Of a stretch of 64,000 bases of DNA, positions 38,038 to 48,275 are shown piece by piece. The stretch is taken from the NCBI GenBank assembly GCA_021824565.1, contig JAKAKL010000083.1:62001-126000 (forward strand). Direction: 5' to 3'. Each line of letters opens with the position of its first letter. Within the stretch, counting starts at the first letter, position 1. The DNA comes from Bacteroidota bacterium. GTDB lineage: Bacteria; Bacteroidota; Ignavibacteria; Ignavibacteriales; Ignavibacteriaceae. A model generated the notes under the pieces. The model saw only the letters and a list, made by a program, of their open reading frames with translations. It searched no databases and was not told where the DNA came from. The translations under genes and the position numbers were made by a program.

Positions 38038-40284
38038 ATGAAAAAAATAATAGGTATCTTATTCTTTTTTTCTGCTGCATGCTTAATAAAAGCGCAGCAA
38101 GCTTATGATTGGCAAAATTATACGGACATGAAAAATGTTGCAGCCATAGCAGCATCCGGCAACCAGATATGGGCTGCTTCAAGCGGAGGTGCTTTTCTTT
38201 ATAATGCAGTTTCCGATTCTTTTAAAACATTCCACAAAACAGATGGACTAACAGATAATTCTCTTACGGCTGTCACTATTGATAAGTATGGCAAAATCTG
38301 GTTTGGAAGCAGCAATGGCGCAATCAATGTTTTTGATCCTTCTACAAATTCGTTTCGTGCAATTTTAGATATTTATAATTCGGATCAAAGCTCTAAACAA
38401 ATTAACGAGCTTCAAGCCGCCGGCGATACTATTATTGCTTCAACTGATTTTGGCATTTCTTTAATCGATCCTGTTAATTTAGTTTTTTATGATACATTTT
38501 TTAAGTTCGGCAACTTTCCATCAAACACACCAGTAAACAGCACATTCAAATCAGGCTTAATTTATTCTGCAACTCAGGCTGGTGTTGCTATACAAAAAAT
38601 AGGATCTATTAATTTATCTGCACCCGAATCGTGGAATGTTTATTCTACTTCAGATGGTCTTCAGTCAAATACAATTAATAAAATTGCATTGTATAATAAT
38701 GCCCTAATAGCTGCAACTTCAAATGGACTGTCTGTCTTTAACGGCACTATATGGCAAAATTTCATTTCAAATTTTAACAACACAAATGTGGGTGATATAG
38801 TTAGTTCCGGAGATACGCTTTTTATTTTATCACAGAATAAGATTTTTTCATATTCTAATGGAAATTTAAAAAATATTTTCAACTCAGCTACTTCGTTAAC
38901 AAAACTTGCATATTCAAATTCATTAGGGCTTGTAGCTGCAGGTTCAACTGGAATTATAATCGTAGAAAACTCTTCACATAATAATTTTTTTGCGCCCAAC
39001 GGTCCTTATGTTAATCAGTTCCCTAGTTTAGCAGTAGATAACTCAGGAAACTTGTGGTCTGCAAGCGGACGAGATATAACGGGACAGGGGTTTTACAAAT
39101 ATGATGGAAAGTCTTGGAAAAATTTTAATACATCGAATACTTCTCAGCTTCCAACTAACTTTTATCATGTTGTATTTGCAGCGCCGGATAACACTGTTTA
39201 TTTTGGTAATTGGGGATCCGGATTTATAAAAGTGTCCAACTCTAAAGTTGAGAATTTTTCAACTTCTAACAGCGGTATGACAGGCATCCAATCTGCTCCT
39301 CAATTCCTTGTAATTTCAGGATTCGGTTATGATTCAAAAAATGATCTTTGGGTTTTAGATTATGGAGCAGTTGATAAAAACAATCTTGCAGTACTTACAC
39401 CCGACAGCACCTGGTATCATTTTTCTATACCGGCAGCTCAAGGTCAATATTTTGATCAGAATTTTAATTTAGCTATTGACCAATACGACACTAAATGGTT
39501 TTCGTCCTACTACTCAGGCCTCACCGGTCTTTTCTTCTTTAATGAAAATAAAACCTTTAATAATCCTAATGATGATGTCTCAGGATATTTGTCTACATCT
39601 GATGGACTAAATAGTAATTCAATTAGCTCCGTTGTAGTAGATCAACGCGGAGATGTTTGGGTTGGTACAAATGCCGGAGTTAATATTATTACGAACACAG
39701 GCGGAATTTTCGACGGCGGCAAATCTTCTTTAATTATTACTTCTATTTTTTCACTAAGGCAGCAAATAGTTACATGCATGGCAGTCGATCCGATAAACGA
39801 TAAATGGATCGGCACGAACCAAGGACTAGTATTAGTTAACTCTGATGGAACAAGTGTGCTTTCAGAATATACAACTGCCAACAGCCCGCTTCTTTCAAAT
39901 AATATTACAAGCATAGCTGTTGATCCAAATTCCGGAACGGTATACGTAGGGACCGATGCCGGTCTAACTTCATTTAAGACTTCTGCCGTTAAACCTGTTG
40001 ATAGTTTCACTAAACTTTTTGTTTATCCGAGCCCCTTTGTTATTAAAGACGGCGCTGTCAATAATCTTACTATCGATGGCTTGATAAGCAACTCTGAGAT
40101 TAAAATTATTTCAATCACCGGCAAATTGATTAATGATTTCCAATCACCCGGCGGCAGAATTGCAAATTGGAATGGAAGGGATTCAAACGGCAATCTTGTA
40201 AATACAGGAGTATACCTAATTGTCGCCTTCGACAAGGACGGTACAAATGTTACCACATCAAAAGTGGCGGTATTAAGAAAATAA
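38038..40284 (+). CDS. Secreted two-component-regulator-propeller protein with C-terminal T9SS-like/FlgD-like domain
   Basis: Repeated 'IDKYGKIWFGSSNGAINVFD', 'VDQRGDVWVGTNAGVNIIT'; C-term VYPSPFVIKDG...ISITGKLI...WNGRDSNGNLVNTGVYLIVAFD. Confidence 0.82.
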   Translation: MKKIIGILFFFSAACLIKAQQAYDWQNYTDMKNVAAIAASGNQIWAASSGGAFLYNAVSDSFKTFHKTDGLTDNSLTAVTIDKYGKIWFGSSNGAINVFDPSTNSFRAILDIYNSDQSSKQINELQAAGDTIIASTDFGISLIDPVNLVFYDTFFKFGNFPSNTPVNSTFKSGLIYSATQAGVAIQKIGSINLSAPESWNVYSTSDGLQSNTINKIALYNNALIAATSNGLSVFNGTIWQNFISNFNNTNVGDIVSSGDTLFILSQNKIFSYSNGNLKNIFNSATSLTKLAYSNSLGLVAAGSTGIIIVENSSHNNFFAPNGPYVNQFPSLAVDNSGNLWSASGRDITGQGFYKYDGKSWKNFNTSNTSQLPTNFYHVVFAAPDNTVYFGNWGSGFIKVSNSKVENFSTSNSGMTGIQSAPQFLVISGFGYDSKNDLWVLDYGAVDKNNLAVLTPDSTWYHFSIPAAQGQYFDQNFNLAIDQYDTKWFSSYYSGLTGLFFFNENKTFNNPNDDVSGYLSTSDGLNSNSISSVVVDQRGDVWVGTNAGVNIITNTGGIFDGGKSSLIITSIFSLRQQIVTCMAVDPINDKWIGTNQGLVLVNSDGTSVLSEYTTANSPLLSNNITSIAVDPNSGTVYVGTDAGLTSFKTSAVKPVDSFTKLFVYPSPFVIKDGAVNNLTIDGLISNSEIKIISITGKLINDFQSPGGRIANWNGRDSNGNLVNTGVYLIVAFDKDGTNVTTSKVAVLRK

Positions 40285-40308
40285 TTTCCCTTTAATTTTA
40301 CAGTATAA

Positions 40309-42258
40309 ATGATCGATCTTTCTAATCTTTCTCTTCAGTTCAATGGGAAATATCTTTTTCAGAATATTAATTATAAGATAAATTCCGGCGATAAAATTTC
40401 TTTGGTCGGTGCAAACGGAGCAGGCAAGTCTTCTTTACTTAAAATAATTTCCGGTGAACTTCAACCCGAATCCGGCAAAATAATAAAACAGAAAAACATC
40501 AACATCGGCTATCTTCCTCAGGAAAATATTATGCACTCAAGTGTGTCGCTGTTGAATGAAGCCAAGAGTGCGCTGACTAATATTGTTGCTCTTCATGAAA
40601 AAGAAAATCAAATAACAAGCGCACTTGCAAACAGCAATCTGAATGATGAAGATAGCAGCGACTTAATAAATCAATTAGGCGAAGTTCACTATAGACTACA
40701 AGAACTTGATTCATACAGCGCAGATTCTAAAATTGAAAAAATATTAATCGGGCTTGGCTTCGATGAAAATGATTTTAACAGACCTACAAATGAATTTTCA
40801 GGCGGCTGGCAAATGCGAATTGCTCTCGCGAAAATTCTAATCTCCCAAAATGATGTGCTGATGATGGATGAGCCTACAAATCATCTCGACTTTGATTCGC
40901 TCGAATGGCTGATTGATTTCTTAAAAAGTTATAAGGGAGCTTTGTTAATAGTCTCTCACGATAAAAGATTTATTGATGAAGTTGCAAATAAAACTCTGGA
41001 AATCTTCTTGGGAAAATTTTATTCTTTCAGCGGAGATTATGATTCTTATTTGAGGTACAAAGAAGAGCGCGATTCTCAGCTTGCAAGTCAATATTTGCTC
41101 CAGCAAAAGAAGATTAAAGAAACTGAAAATTTTATCGAGCGTTTTAGATACAAAGCTACTAAAGCAAAGCAAGTTCAAAGCAGAATTAAACAGCTCGAAA
41201 AGATAGAGCTTATTGAACTACCCGACAATAAAGAAAATATAAATATAAAATTCCCGGAACCTCCTTCCAGCGGCAAGGTCAATATTGAACTAAAATCTAT
41301 CCATAAATCATTTGGCGATAAAAATATTTTTTCTGATCTAAACTTTACAGTCAACCGCGGAGACAAAATTGCTTTTGTCGGACCTAACGGTGCTGGGAAA
41401 ACAACTCTTTCAAAAATTATCTCAGGCAGAATTAACTTTGATAAAGGAGAAAGAATTATCGGACATAATACTGTAATCTCGTATTATGCGCAGGATGTAG
41501 CCGATAATTTAAATCCGGAGTTTGACATAATTGAGACGGTAGAAGGAATGGCGGAGGATAAAACTCTCGGACAGCTTAGAAATTTACTAGGCTCATTTCT
41601 TTTTTCCGGTGACGATGTATTTAAAAAAGTTGGAGTGCTTTCCGGCGGTGAAAAAAGCCGTGTCGCTCTGGCAAAAATACTTCTTACAAAAGCAAACTTT
41701 ATTATTCTTGACGAGCCGACAAACCATCTCGATATTTCATCTAAAGCAGTTCTGCAAAGCGCCTTGAATGATTTCTCCGGCTCGCTTATTCTTGTATCTC
41801 ACGATGTAGATTTCTTAAAGCCTATCGTTAATAAAGTTGTTGAAATCAGAAAAGGCGCAATAAAAATTTTTGATGGCGGAATTGATTATTACCTTTCAAA
41901 AAGGCAGGAAGCACTATCTGAGGCAAATAACAATGACGCTAATAAAAATATTTCGGCAAATTCCATTTCAAAAAAAGATCAAAAAAGAATTGAAGCGGAG
42001 AGACGGCAAAAAAAATATGAAGCGTCTAAGGATTTAATAAAAGAAATTACAGATCTGGAAAGTGAAATTGAAATTCTTGAAAAGAAAGAAAAAGAATTAG
42101 AGCGCAATTTAACTTTGCCGGAATTTTTCAGCGATTCTCAAAAAGCAAAAGAAACTACTTATTTATATAATGAAACTAAAAAATATCTTGAGGACAAAAT
42201 AAAAGAATGGGAAGTAGTTTCGGAAAGATTGCACAGCATTGAAAAAAAATTCGGCTAA
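40309..42258 (+). CDS. ABC-F family ATP-binding protein
   Basis: Two Walker A (GANGAGKSS, GPNGAGKTT) and two signature motifs; DEPTNHLD twice; no TM domain. Confidence 0.95.
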   Translation: MIDLSNLSLQFNGKYLFQNINYKINSGDKISLVGANGAGKSSLLKIISGELQPESGKIIKQKNINIGYLPQENIMHSSVSLLNEAKSALTNIVALHEKENQITSALANSNLNDEDSSDLINQLGEVHYRLQELDSYSADSKIEKILIGLGFDENDFNRPTNEFSGGWQMRIALAKILISQNDVLMMDEPTNHLDFDSLEWLIDFLKSYKGALLIVSHDKRFIDEVANKTLEIFLGKFYSFSGDYDSYLRYKEERDSQLASQYLLQQKKIKETENFIERFRYKATKAKQVQSRIKQLEKIELIELPDNKENINIKFPEPPSSGKVNIELKSIHKSFGDKNIFSDLNFTVNRGDKIAFVGPNGAGKTTLSKIISGRINFDKGERIIGHNTVISYYAQDVADNLNPEFDIIETVEGMAEDKTLGQLRNLLGSFLFSGDDVFKKVGVLSGGEKSRVALAKILLTKANFIILDEPTNHLDISSKAVLQSALNDFSGSLILVSHDVDFLKPIVNKVVEIRKGAIKIFDGGIDYYLSKRQEALSEANNNDANKNISANSISKKDQKRIEAERRQKKYEASKDLIKEITDLESEIEILEKKEKELERNLTLPEFFSDSQKAKETTYLYNETKKYLEDKIKEWEVVSERLHSIEKKFG

Positions 42259-43229
42259 ACTTTAGCTTTGAGAAATTCTTCAGCCAGAACAATCCCTCCG
42301 TAAAGAGCAGAGTCGTCGCCTAATTTACTTTGAACAATCTTAGGCGCCTTAGAGGTTTGCTTTAAAATATTTTTATCGAATGTCACTCTGATTCTGGGCG
42401 TCATATAATTTCCTAAAGCTTCTATTAAACCTCCTCCTAAAATAATTTCATCAACGTTTAAGAGATTAGCAATACCGGCTAAAGTTACTCCAATAGTTTC
42501 ACAAGCTTCGCCGACCCGCTTCATTACTACTTTATCTTTAGTTTTTATTGCTGCTGCCAGTGCCTTGCTTTTAATAGGTTTATTCTTGCCGGAAATTTTT
42601 GTTATTACTGTTTTTTTCTTTGCTCGAATATCTTTCTGAATATTTCTTACAATTGCGGTGCGGCTGGCTATCGCTTCAAAGCATCCTTTATTTCCGCATC
42701 CGCAGACCGGACCATTCTTATCAATAATGATATGACCTATTTCCCCTGCAATATAGCTTGAGCCTCTGTATATTTTGCCGTCAAAAAAAAGAGCGCCGCC
42801 GATTCCCGTTCCAACGAACACCACTAAAATATTTTTCGAGCTAATTCCTTCGCCGAATTCTTTTATTCCAAGCGCACCAAGGTTAACGTCATTCTCAATC
42901 AGCACAGGCAGACCCAGGTTTCTTTCCAAACGGCTTTTCAAAGAAAAATTTTTTAAGCCAAGGTTAGGCGCTGCATTTACCTTACCCGTGAAAGGATTCA
43001 GCCATCCCGGAATTCCAAGGCATACTGCCTTGATGTTTTGTTTCTGCAATTTCGCTTTTTTAATTGTGCTTTCTACAATTGAAGTTAAGGCTCTGATCAA
43101 ATCAAGCGGCTTTGCATCTTTCGGCGTTGGTTCTTTGACCCGCGCTGTAATTCCAGTCCCGGAACTAATTGCTGCAGCTAAAATTTTTGTGCCTCCCATA
43201 TCTATGCTGATGACAAAATTCTTTTCCAG
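42255..43229 (-). CDS. ROK family sugar kinase/regulator, probable CTG start
   Basis: LEKNFVISIDMGGTKILAAAIS; zinc motif GHIIIDKNGPVCGCGNKGCFEAIAS; AAGGAGG precedes CTG at 43229. Confidence 0.88.
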   Translation of the reverse strand: MEKNFVISIDMGGTKILAAAISSGTGITARVKEPTPKDAKPLDLIRALTSIVESTIKKAKLQKQNIKAVCLGIPGWLNPFTGKVNAAPNLGLKNFSLKSRLERNLGLPVLIENDVNLGALGIKEFGEGISSKNILVVFVGTGIGGALFFDGKIYRGSSYIAGEIGHIIIDKNGPVCGCGNKGCFEAIASRTAIVRNIQKDIRAKKKTVITKISGKNKPIKSKALAAAIKTKDKVVMKRVGEACETIGVTLAGIANLLNVDEIILGGGLIEALGNYMTPRIRVTFDKNILKQTSKAPKIVQSKLGDDSALYGGIVLAEEFLKAKV

Positions 43230-43379
43230 GTAACCTCCTTATACGAAATGTGATTATCTATTTTAGATTTGCTTAAAGAAAAATTACAAATAAAAATTTT
43301 GTTTTCAAAAATCTGCTGCTCTATTTTTATCTGTTATTAAATACTAAAAATTGTTTCAGTTTCATATTACGAAATTTAG

Positions 43380-44165
43380 ATGGCAAAAATAAAACCACTC
43401 AAAAGATTCGGGCAGAATTATCTTGTTGATGAAAATATATTAAAAAAAATTGCGGAAGAAATTAATCCTTCAAATAAAGATTTTATTTTAGAAATTGGAC
43501 CGGGATTTGGCGCTTTAACAAAACATATTTTTGCCCAAACGAAAAATTTCGCGGTTGTCGAAATTGATTCGCGGGTTGTTGAAGAGCTATCAGTTAAATT
43601 CCGCGGGATCGAGGTTATCAACAAGGATTTTCTGGAACTAAATCTTCAAGAAATTTCTGAAAGAAAAAATTCCAGCCTGCGCATTGCCGGAAATATCCCG
43701 TACAACATTACTTCTCAAATTCTTTTTAAGATGATAGATAATATTACGTTCATAAAAGACGCTGTCCTTATGGTTCAGCTTGAGGTTGCGCAAAGATTAA
43801 ATGCAAAGCAAGGAACCAAGGACTACGGAATTCTTGCAGTAATTATGCAGAATTTTTCCGATGTGAAAATTTGCTTCAAAGTATCTCCAAACGTCTTTTA
43901 TCCGAAGCCAAAGGTTCATTCTGCCCTTATTCATATTACCTTCAAAGAAAATCAACAAAGTTATGAAGACAAGAAATTTTTCTTGCAAACTGTGAAAGCG
44001 GCATTCGGCAACCGCAGAAAAACTTTAAAAAATTCATTAAGTAATAGTATATTTGGACAATTAAATTTTAAGGATTGTAATATCGATTTATCTTTACGTG
44101 CTGAGCAGCTTTCTATAAATGATTTTATAACTCTTGCTAAGTTCGTACAAAATAACCTTACCTAG
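43380..44165 (+). CDS. rsmA: 16S rRNA (adenine1518-N6/adenine1519-N6)-dimethyltransferase
   Basis: RFGQNYLVDENILKKIAEEI...EIGPGFGALTKHI...RIAGNIPYNITSQILFKM. Confidence 0.96.
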   Translation: MAKIKPLKRFGQNYLVDENILKKIAEEINPSNKDFILEIGPGFGALTKHIFAQTKNFAVVEIDSRVVEELSVKFRGIEVINKDFLELNLQEISERKNSSLRIAGNIPYNITSQILFKMIDNITFIKDAVLMVQLEVAQRLNAKQGTKDYGILAVIMQNFSDVKICFKVSPNVFYPKPKVHSALIHITFKENQQSYEDKKFFLQTVKAAFGNRRKTLKNSLSNSIFGQLNFKDCNIDLSLRAEQLSINDFITLAKFVQNNLT

Positions 44166-44204
44166 TTTAAATAAATTAATTTTTTACAAAGTATTTCTCT
44201 GCGG

Positions 44205-45155
44205 ATGAATTTATTAAAATCATTTCTTTACAAATTAAAAGCTTTCGACTTAGTAGTTGTTGTCTTCTATCTTTTTCTGATTCTTATAAATCTGATTTTT
44301 AATTACGACGTTGAACACTGGTTCCTCTGGGTGCTGATTAATCTTTTTATAATCTGTTTAACGTTTACAATCGCTTATTTCGAATACAAACACGACAGCA
44401 AATTTTGGCGTATCGTTCATTACTGGTACATTGCGCCTCTAATTCTTTTAACTTTTAAAGAGCTTTACTATTTAATTGAGCCTATTAGGCAGCATGATTA
44501 TGATTGGCTCTTCATCGATATCGACAGATGGCTCTTCGGAACCGATGTGGCAGCTTTCCTGCTAAAGTATTCTTCACCGCTTCTCACTGAAATTCTTCAG
44601 ATTATTTACAGCTCTTTTTATCTGCTGCCGATAATTTTAGGACTGACTCTTCTTAAAGATAAAAGATATGTCGCACTTGATTATGCCGTCTTCTCTATTA
44701 TCTATGGCTTCTACTTATCTTACCTTGGTTATTTTGCTCTGCCTGGGATCGGACCCCGATTTACTCTTCACAGCTTTACTTGTTTAAACCAGCAGCTTCC
44801 CGGATTATACTTTACGCCTTTCCTCCGCAAATTTTTAGATGCTGCAGAATCTATTCCTATCGGCGCAAAAAATCCCGCTGCCTTCGTTCAACGAGATGTT
44901 TTTCCCAGCGGTCATACAATGATTACGCTTATTGTAATGTATCTTTCGGTTAAGCTGAAAAGCCGTTCAAGATATTTCTTTATTCCCGTTGGATCATTAT
45001 TAATTTTTTCTACTGTTTATCTTTGGTACCATTACGTTATTGATTTGTTCGGCGGATTAGTCTTCATGATTTTTTCAATTTGGTCGGGTAAATATATTTT
45101 CAACTGGTGGCGCAGAGAACTTGAGCAGGAAGAATTTGAATATGATAAATTTTAA
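44205..45155 (+). CDS. PAP2 superfamily phosphatase, membrane protein
   Basis: GIGPRFTLHS...RDVFPSGHTMITLIVMYL...WYHYVIDLFGGL. Confidence 0.88.
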   Translation: MNLLKSFLYKLKAFDLVVVVFYLFLILINLIFNYDVEHWFLWVLINLFIICLTFTIAYFEYKHDSKFWRIVHYWYIAPLILLTFKELYYLIEPIRQHDYDWLFIDIDRWLFGTDVAAFLLKYSSPLLTEILQIIYSSFYLLPIILGLTLLKDKRYVALDYAVFSIIYGFYLSYLGYFALPGIGPRFTLHSFTCLNQQLPGLYFTPFLRKFLDAAESIPIGAKNPAAFVQRDVFPSGHTMITLIVMYLSVKLKSRSRYFFIPVGSLLIFSTVYLWYHYVIDLFGGLVFMIFSIWSGKYIFNWWRRELEQEEFEYDKF

Positions 45156-45178
45156 AATACAGTTTTATATTTTACAGC

Positions 45179-45862
45179 ATGAGTGATAAAAAAAATAAAG
45201 TAAAAAAAATATTCGATTCAATCGCGTTTAAATACGACTTTCTGAACCATCTTCTAAGCTTTGGAGTTGACCATTACTGGCGTTACAAAGCGCTTAAACT
45301 AACCGGGCTTAATTCTAATTCAATCTTACTTGATGTAGCTTGCGGCACCGGTGATGTTTCAATCGCCGCTAAAAAGTTTGGCGTCGAAAAAATATTTGGC
45401 GCTGATTTCTCTTTCAACATGCTTACTCTTTTTAATAAAAAAAGCGAATGGATCAAAGGGAAATGTGTTCAAATGGTGGCGGAAAAAATGCCGGTAAAAA
45501 ATGAATCCGTTACAAACATTACTGTAGCTTTCGGAGTAAGAAATTTTTATGACATCCAGCAAGGCTTTAATTCATTCTACAGCGCGCTTAAGAAGAACGG
45601 CAAAGCAACAATAATTGAGTTTAGAATGCCGTCCAATTTTTTCTTTAAAAGCCTGTATAAGTTTTATTTTAAAAAAATATTGCCTGTTGTCGGTGGAATA
45701 ATTTCGGGAGATAGAGAAGCTTATAAATATCTTCCGAACTCGGTGGAAGAATTTGATGAGAAAATAAATTTGCCCGAACTCTTAAAGAATTCGGGCTTTG
45801 ATAAAATTCAAAAGTTTAATTTAACTTTTGGTATTGTACAGGTTATTATTGCTGCAAAATAA
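45179..45862 (+). CDS. ubiE: Ubiquinone/menaquinone biosynthesis methyltransferase
   Basis: VKKIFDSIAFKYDFLNHLLSFGVDHYWRYKAL...LDVACGTGDVSIAA. Confidence 0.95.
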   Translation: MSDKKNKVKKIFDSIAFKYDFLNHLLSFGVDHYWRYKALKLTGLNSNSILLDVACGTGDVSIAAKKFGVEKIFGADFSFNMLTLFNKKSEWIKGKCVQMVAEKMPVKNESVTNITVAFGVRNFYDIQQGFNSFYSALKKNGKATIIEFRMPSNFFFKSLYKFYFKKILPVVGGIISGDREAYKYLPNSVEEFDEKINLPELLKNSGFDKIQKFNLTFGIVQVIIAAK

Positions 45863-45865
45863 ATT

Positions 45866-46636
45866 TTATTTCACGCTGTAAGAAAGCAGCGTCTCGGCGA
45901 CTGTCGTTGTTGAGTCCGCAAGATTTACTCCGCCGCCGCTGAATGCGCTGAATACTGCGCCGCTTCCCTGCCACTTTACAACTCCAATATTCTGAACTAA
46001 CCATGCCGTTGCGCTATATTGTGCTGGCGTTTGACCAGGAATTGATAATTTCAAAGTATAATTTATTACTCGTGCAGTTTGAGTAGATTGCCCACTCGTT
46101 AAATTTAATGTAATTTGTTCCGTTCCTTGATATGTTGCTGTAACACTGATAAACTTTGAAGGAGAGAATATTAGACCTAAACTAAAAACATCCCAGCTTG
46201 AACCGCTTGTAAATGATAGGTCATAAGCTTTTAATTTTGTATCAAATGATATGTAAGGCTTTATTGAATCAGGAATAAGTTTATACATTCCGGTAGTATC
46301 AAGCGCAAAGAATACGGTATCACCTGAAACTAAGAAAAATGAAGGATTAACTTGAGTCGCCAAACCAAATGCTACTGTATCAATCTCCTGCTGGTAAGTT
46401 ATTCCATTGATTACAGCGCTGCCGCTGTATGTTGCCGACCTTGTTCCCGTAATCGTCCCGCCGGTTGAGTCGGTTGAGTGGATCGAATACACATAATAAT
46501 TGCCATCTTTATTTGGAAAGTATGCGGCATTTGTACCGGTGTTAATTGCCGGTGATACAGAATTACTCTTGTTGCATGCGTTAAAAATTATCGAAGTAAA
46601 AATCACGGCAAATAAAACTAACCATTTTTTTTTCAT
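45866..46636 (-). CDS. Hypothetical lipoprotein
   Basis: MKKKWLVLFAVIFTSIIFNACNKSNSVSPAINTG. Confidence 0.7.
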   Translation of the reverse strand: MKKKWLVLFAVIFTSIIFNACNKSNSVSPAINTGTNAAYFPNKDGNYYVYSIHSTDSTGGTITGTRSATYSGSAVINGITYQQEIDTVAFGLATQVNPSFFLVSGDTVFFALDTTGMYKLIPDSIKPYISFDTKLKAYDLSFTSGSSWDVFSLGLIFSPSKFISVTATYQGTEQITLNLTSGQSTQTARVINYTLKLSIPGQTPAQYSATAWLVQNIGVVKWQGSGAVFSAFSGGGVNLADSTTTVAETLLSYSVK

Positions 46637-46650
46637 AACAGCTCCTTAAT

Positions 46651-47226
46651 TTAAATAATCATTTTTTTTAACTTGTTAAATGCGATGGCGCGGTGGCTTA
46701 TCTTATTCTTTTCTTCAAACGATAGTTCAGCCATCGTCATATTATATCCATCGGGAACGAAATAAGGATCATAGCCGAATCCGTTTGCTCCCTTTTTCGT
46801 CTTTACTATTTTCCCGTAAACTTCGCCTTGCGTTGAAGTATAATTCTTACCGTCAAAATAAACGGCGGCGCAAACATATTTGGCTTTATGTGGCTCATTG
46901 AAAAATAATAAAGCCTCTAAAAGTTTTTCATTGTTCTGATCATCGGTCGCGTGCTCTCCTGCATACCTTGCAGAAAACACGCCCGGTCCATCATTCAACT
47001 GTTCTACTGCCAAACCGGAATCATCCGCAATTGTTGGCAGTCTAAATGTATCATAAATAGTTTCAGCTTTTATTTTGGCGTTCGCCTCAAATGTAGTCCC
47101 GCTTTCTATTATATCAGGAATATCCAGTCCAAGCAGAGTTACCAGTTTTATTTTATCGCCGTTAAAAATTTCAGTAACTTCTTTTATCTTTCCCTTATTT
47201 TTAGAAGCGAAGATTATCTCTTTCAT
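46651..47226 (-). CDS. rdgB: RdgB/HAM1 family XTP/dITP diphosphatase
   Basis: IIFASKNKGKIKEVTEIF...IADDSGLAVEQLNDGPGVFSARYAG...GFGYDPYFVPDGYNMTMAEL. Confidence 0.96.
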   Translation of the reverse strand: MKEIIFASKNKGKIKEVTEIFNGDKIKLVTLLGLDIPDIIESGTTFEANAKIKAETIYDTFRLPTIADDSGLAVEQLNDGPGVFSARYAGEHATDDQNNEKLLEALLFFNEPHKAKYVCAAVYFDGKNYTSTQGEVYGKIVKTKKGANGFGYDPYFVPDGYNMTMAELSFEEKNKISHRAIAFNKLKKMII

Positions 47227-47230
47227 TATT

Positions 47231-47491
47231 CTATCTGCTTGCTCTTATTTTGTAAAATATATTTATCAAAGCTCCAATTGAAGTCATTGAGTTCAGCACC
47301 GAAAATATTAAATCCCCTAAGAAAAAAGAATATAACATCAATGAAAAACTTCCGACGCTGTTTAATATCAGGAAATACCCGTTAACGCTGCATCGTTTTT
47401 CTTTAATGGTTTCAATCGTCTGTGGTATCCAGCTTGCGGCTAATGTTACCAGTCCTATGTAACCAACTATTAGCATTAAGTTCCCTTTCAA
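47231..47491 (-). CDS. SemiSWEET/PQ-loop family transporter
   Basis: 86 aa, three TM; GYIGLVTLAASWIPQTIETIKEKRCSVNGYFLILNSVGSFSLMLYSF. Confidence 0.8.
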   Translation of the reverse strand: MKGNLMLIVGYIGLVTLAASWIPQTIETIKEKRCSVNGYFLILNSVGSFSLMLYSFFLGDLIFSVLNSMTSIGALINIFYKIRASR

Positions 47492-47521
47492 TATTTTTCA
47501 ATAATTCTTGTTTTAAGTTTA

Positions 47522-47881
47522 CTAAGATTTTGTTTCATCAAATATATTTTCCATCACTTCAAAAGCATATCTCAAATGCGGTATCACTATCGAGCCGCCG
47601 ACTATCAATGCTACGTTAAAGGTTTCATAAAGTTCTTCTTTAGTCGCTCCCTCTTGAATTGAGCGGTCGATATGATAAAATATGCAGTCGTTGCACCGCA
47701 ATACCATTGACGCTGTAAGTCCCATCAGTTCCTTTGTCTTGGCTGTAAGCGCGCCGCTGACGTATGCTTTATTGTCCAGTGCAAAAAATTTATTGAAATC
47801 CCTAAAGCCGGAGTTCAATATTTTCTCGTTCATGTCTGTTCTATACTGTCTTGTCTCTGAAGTAGTTTTTTTCATCTTCAT
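47522..47881 (-). CDS. Carboxymuconolactone decarboxylase (AhpD-like) family protein
   Basis: ALTAKTKELMGLTASMVLRCNDCIFYHIDRSIQEGATKEELYETFNVALIVGGS; CxxC. Confidence 0.9.
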   Translation of the reverse strand: MKMKKTTSETRQYRTDMNEKILNSGFRDFNKFFALDNKAYVSGALTAKTKELMGLTASMVLRCNDCIFYHIDRSIQEGATKEELYETFNVALIVGGSIVIPHLRYAFEVMENIFDETKS

Positions 47882-48080
47882 TCCAAAAAATTGTTTACGA
47901 ATTTTTGCGCCAAATATACTATTACTATCTCAATCGATAAAGTTTTTTTTACAAACATTTATTCCCCGTGTTTAAATAGCTGCAGAATATTTTGCATAAA
48001 GGTCAGCTATCATCAATAAGAGTTCCTTCTATCTCGTCGCAATGATTTATTTCAAGACTATACAATTTTTTTATTTCTTC

Positions 48081-48122
48081 GTAGCACAGACTTCAGTCTG
48101 TGCCTTTCCACAAATTCATAAC
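48081..48122. repeat. REP-like palindromic repeat, copy A
   Basis: GTAGCACAGACTTCAGTCTGTGCCTTTCCACAAATTCATAAC; 36/42 identical to 53326-53367. Confidence 0.75.
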
Positions 48123-48138
48123 TTTAAAAATCCCGTAA

Positions 48139-48156
48139 CACACACTTAAGTGTGTG
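48139..48156. repeat. 18-bp perfect palindrome, REP-like
   Basis: CACACACTTAAGTGTGTG. Confidence 0.6.
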
Positions 48157-48275
48157 CCTGTCATGCTGCGGTATTTCAATTTGTTTACAAAATATTAAAA
48201 TCCTATTTTTAATGAAGAAAGAAGGCAAAGAAAATTTATAAAATATTTTTCTTGTAAATCCTAAATTGATTATCA

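Noticed and set aside
40309-42258. ABC-F as an antibiotic-resistance determinant
   Set aside because: Reads as a generic housekeeping ABC-F (Uup/EttA-like); no specific resistance-family motif can be asserted by eye.
44341-44380. Third LacI-like operator (TTAACGTTTACAATCG)
   Set aside because: Only a half-matching site inside the PAP2 coding region; not a palindrome comparable to the two perfect copies.
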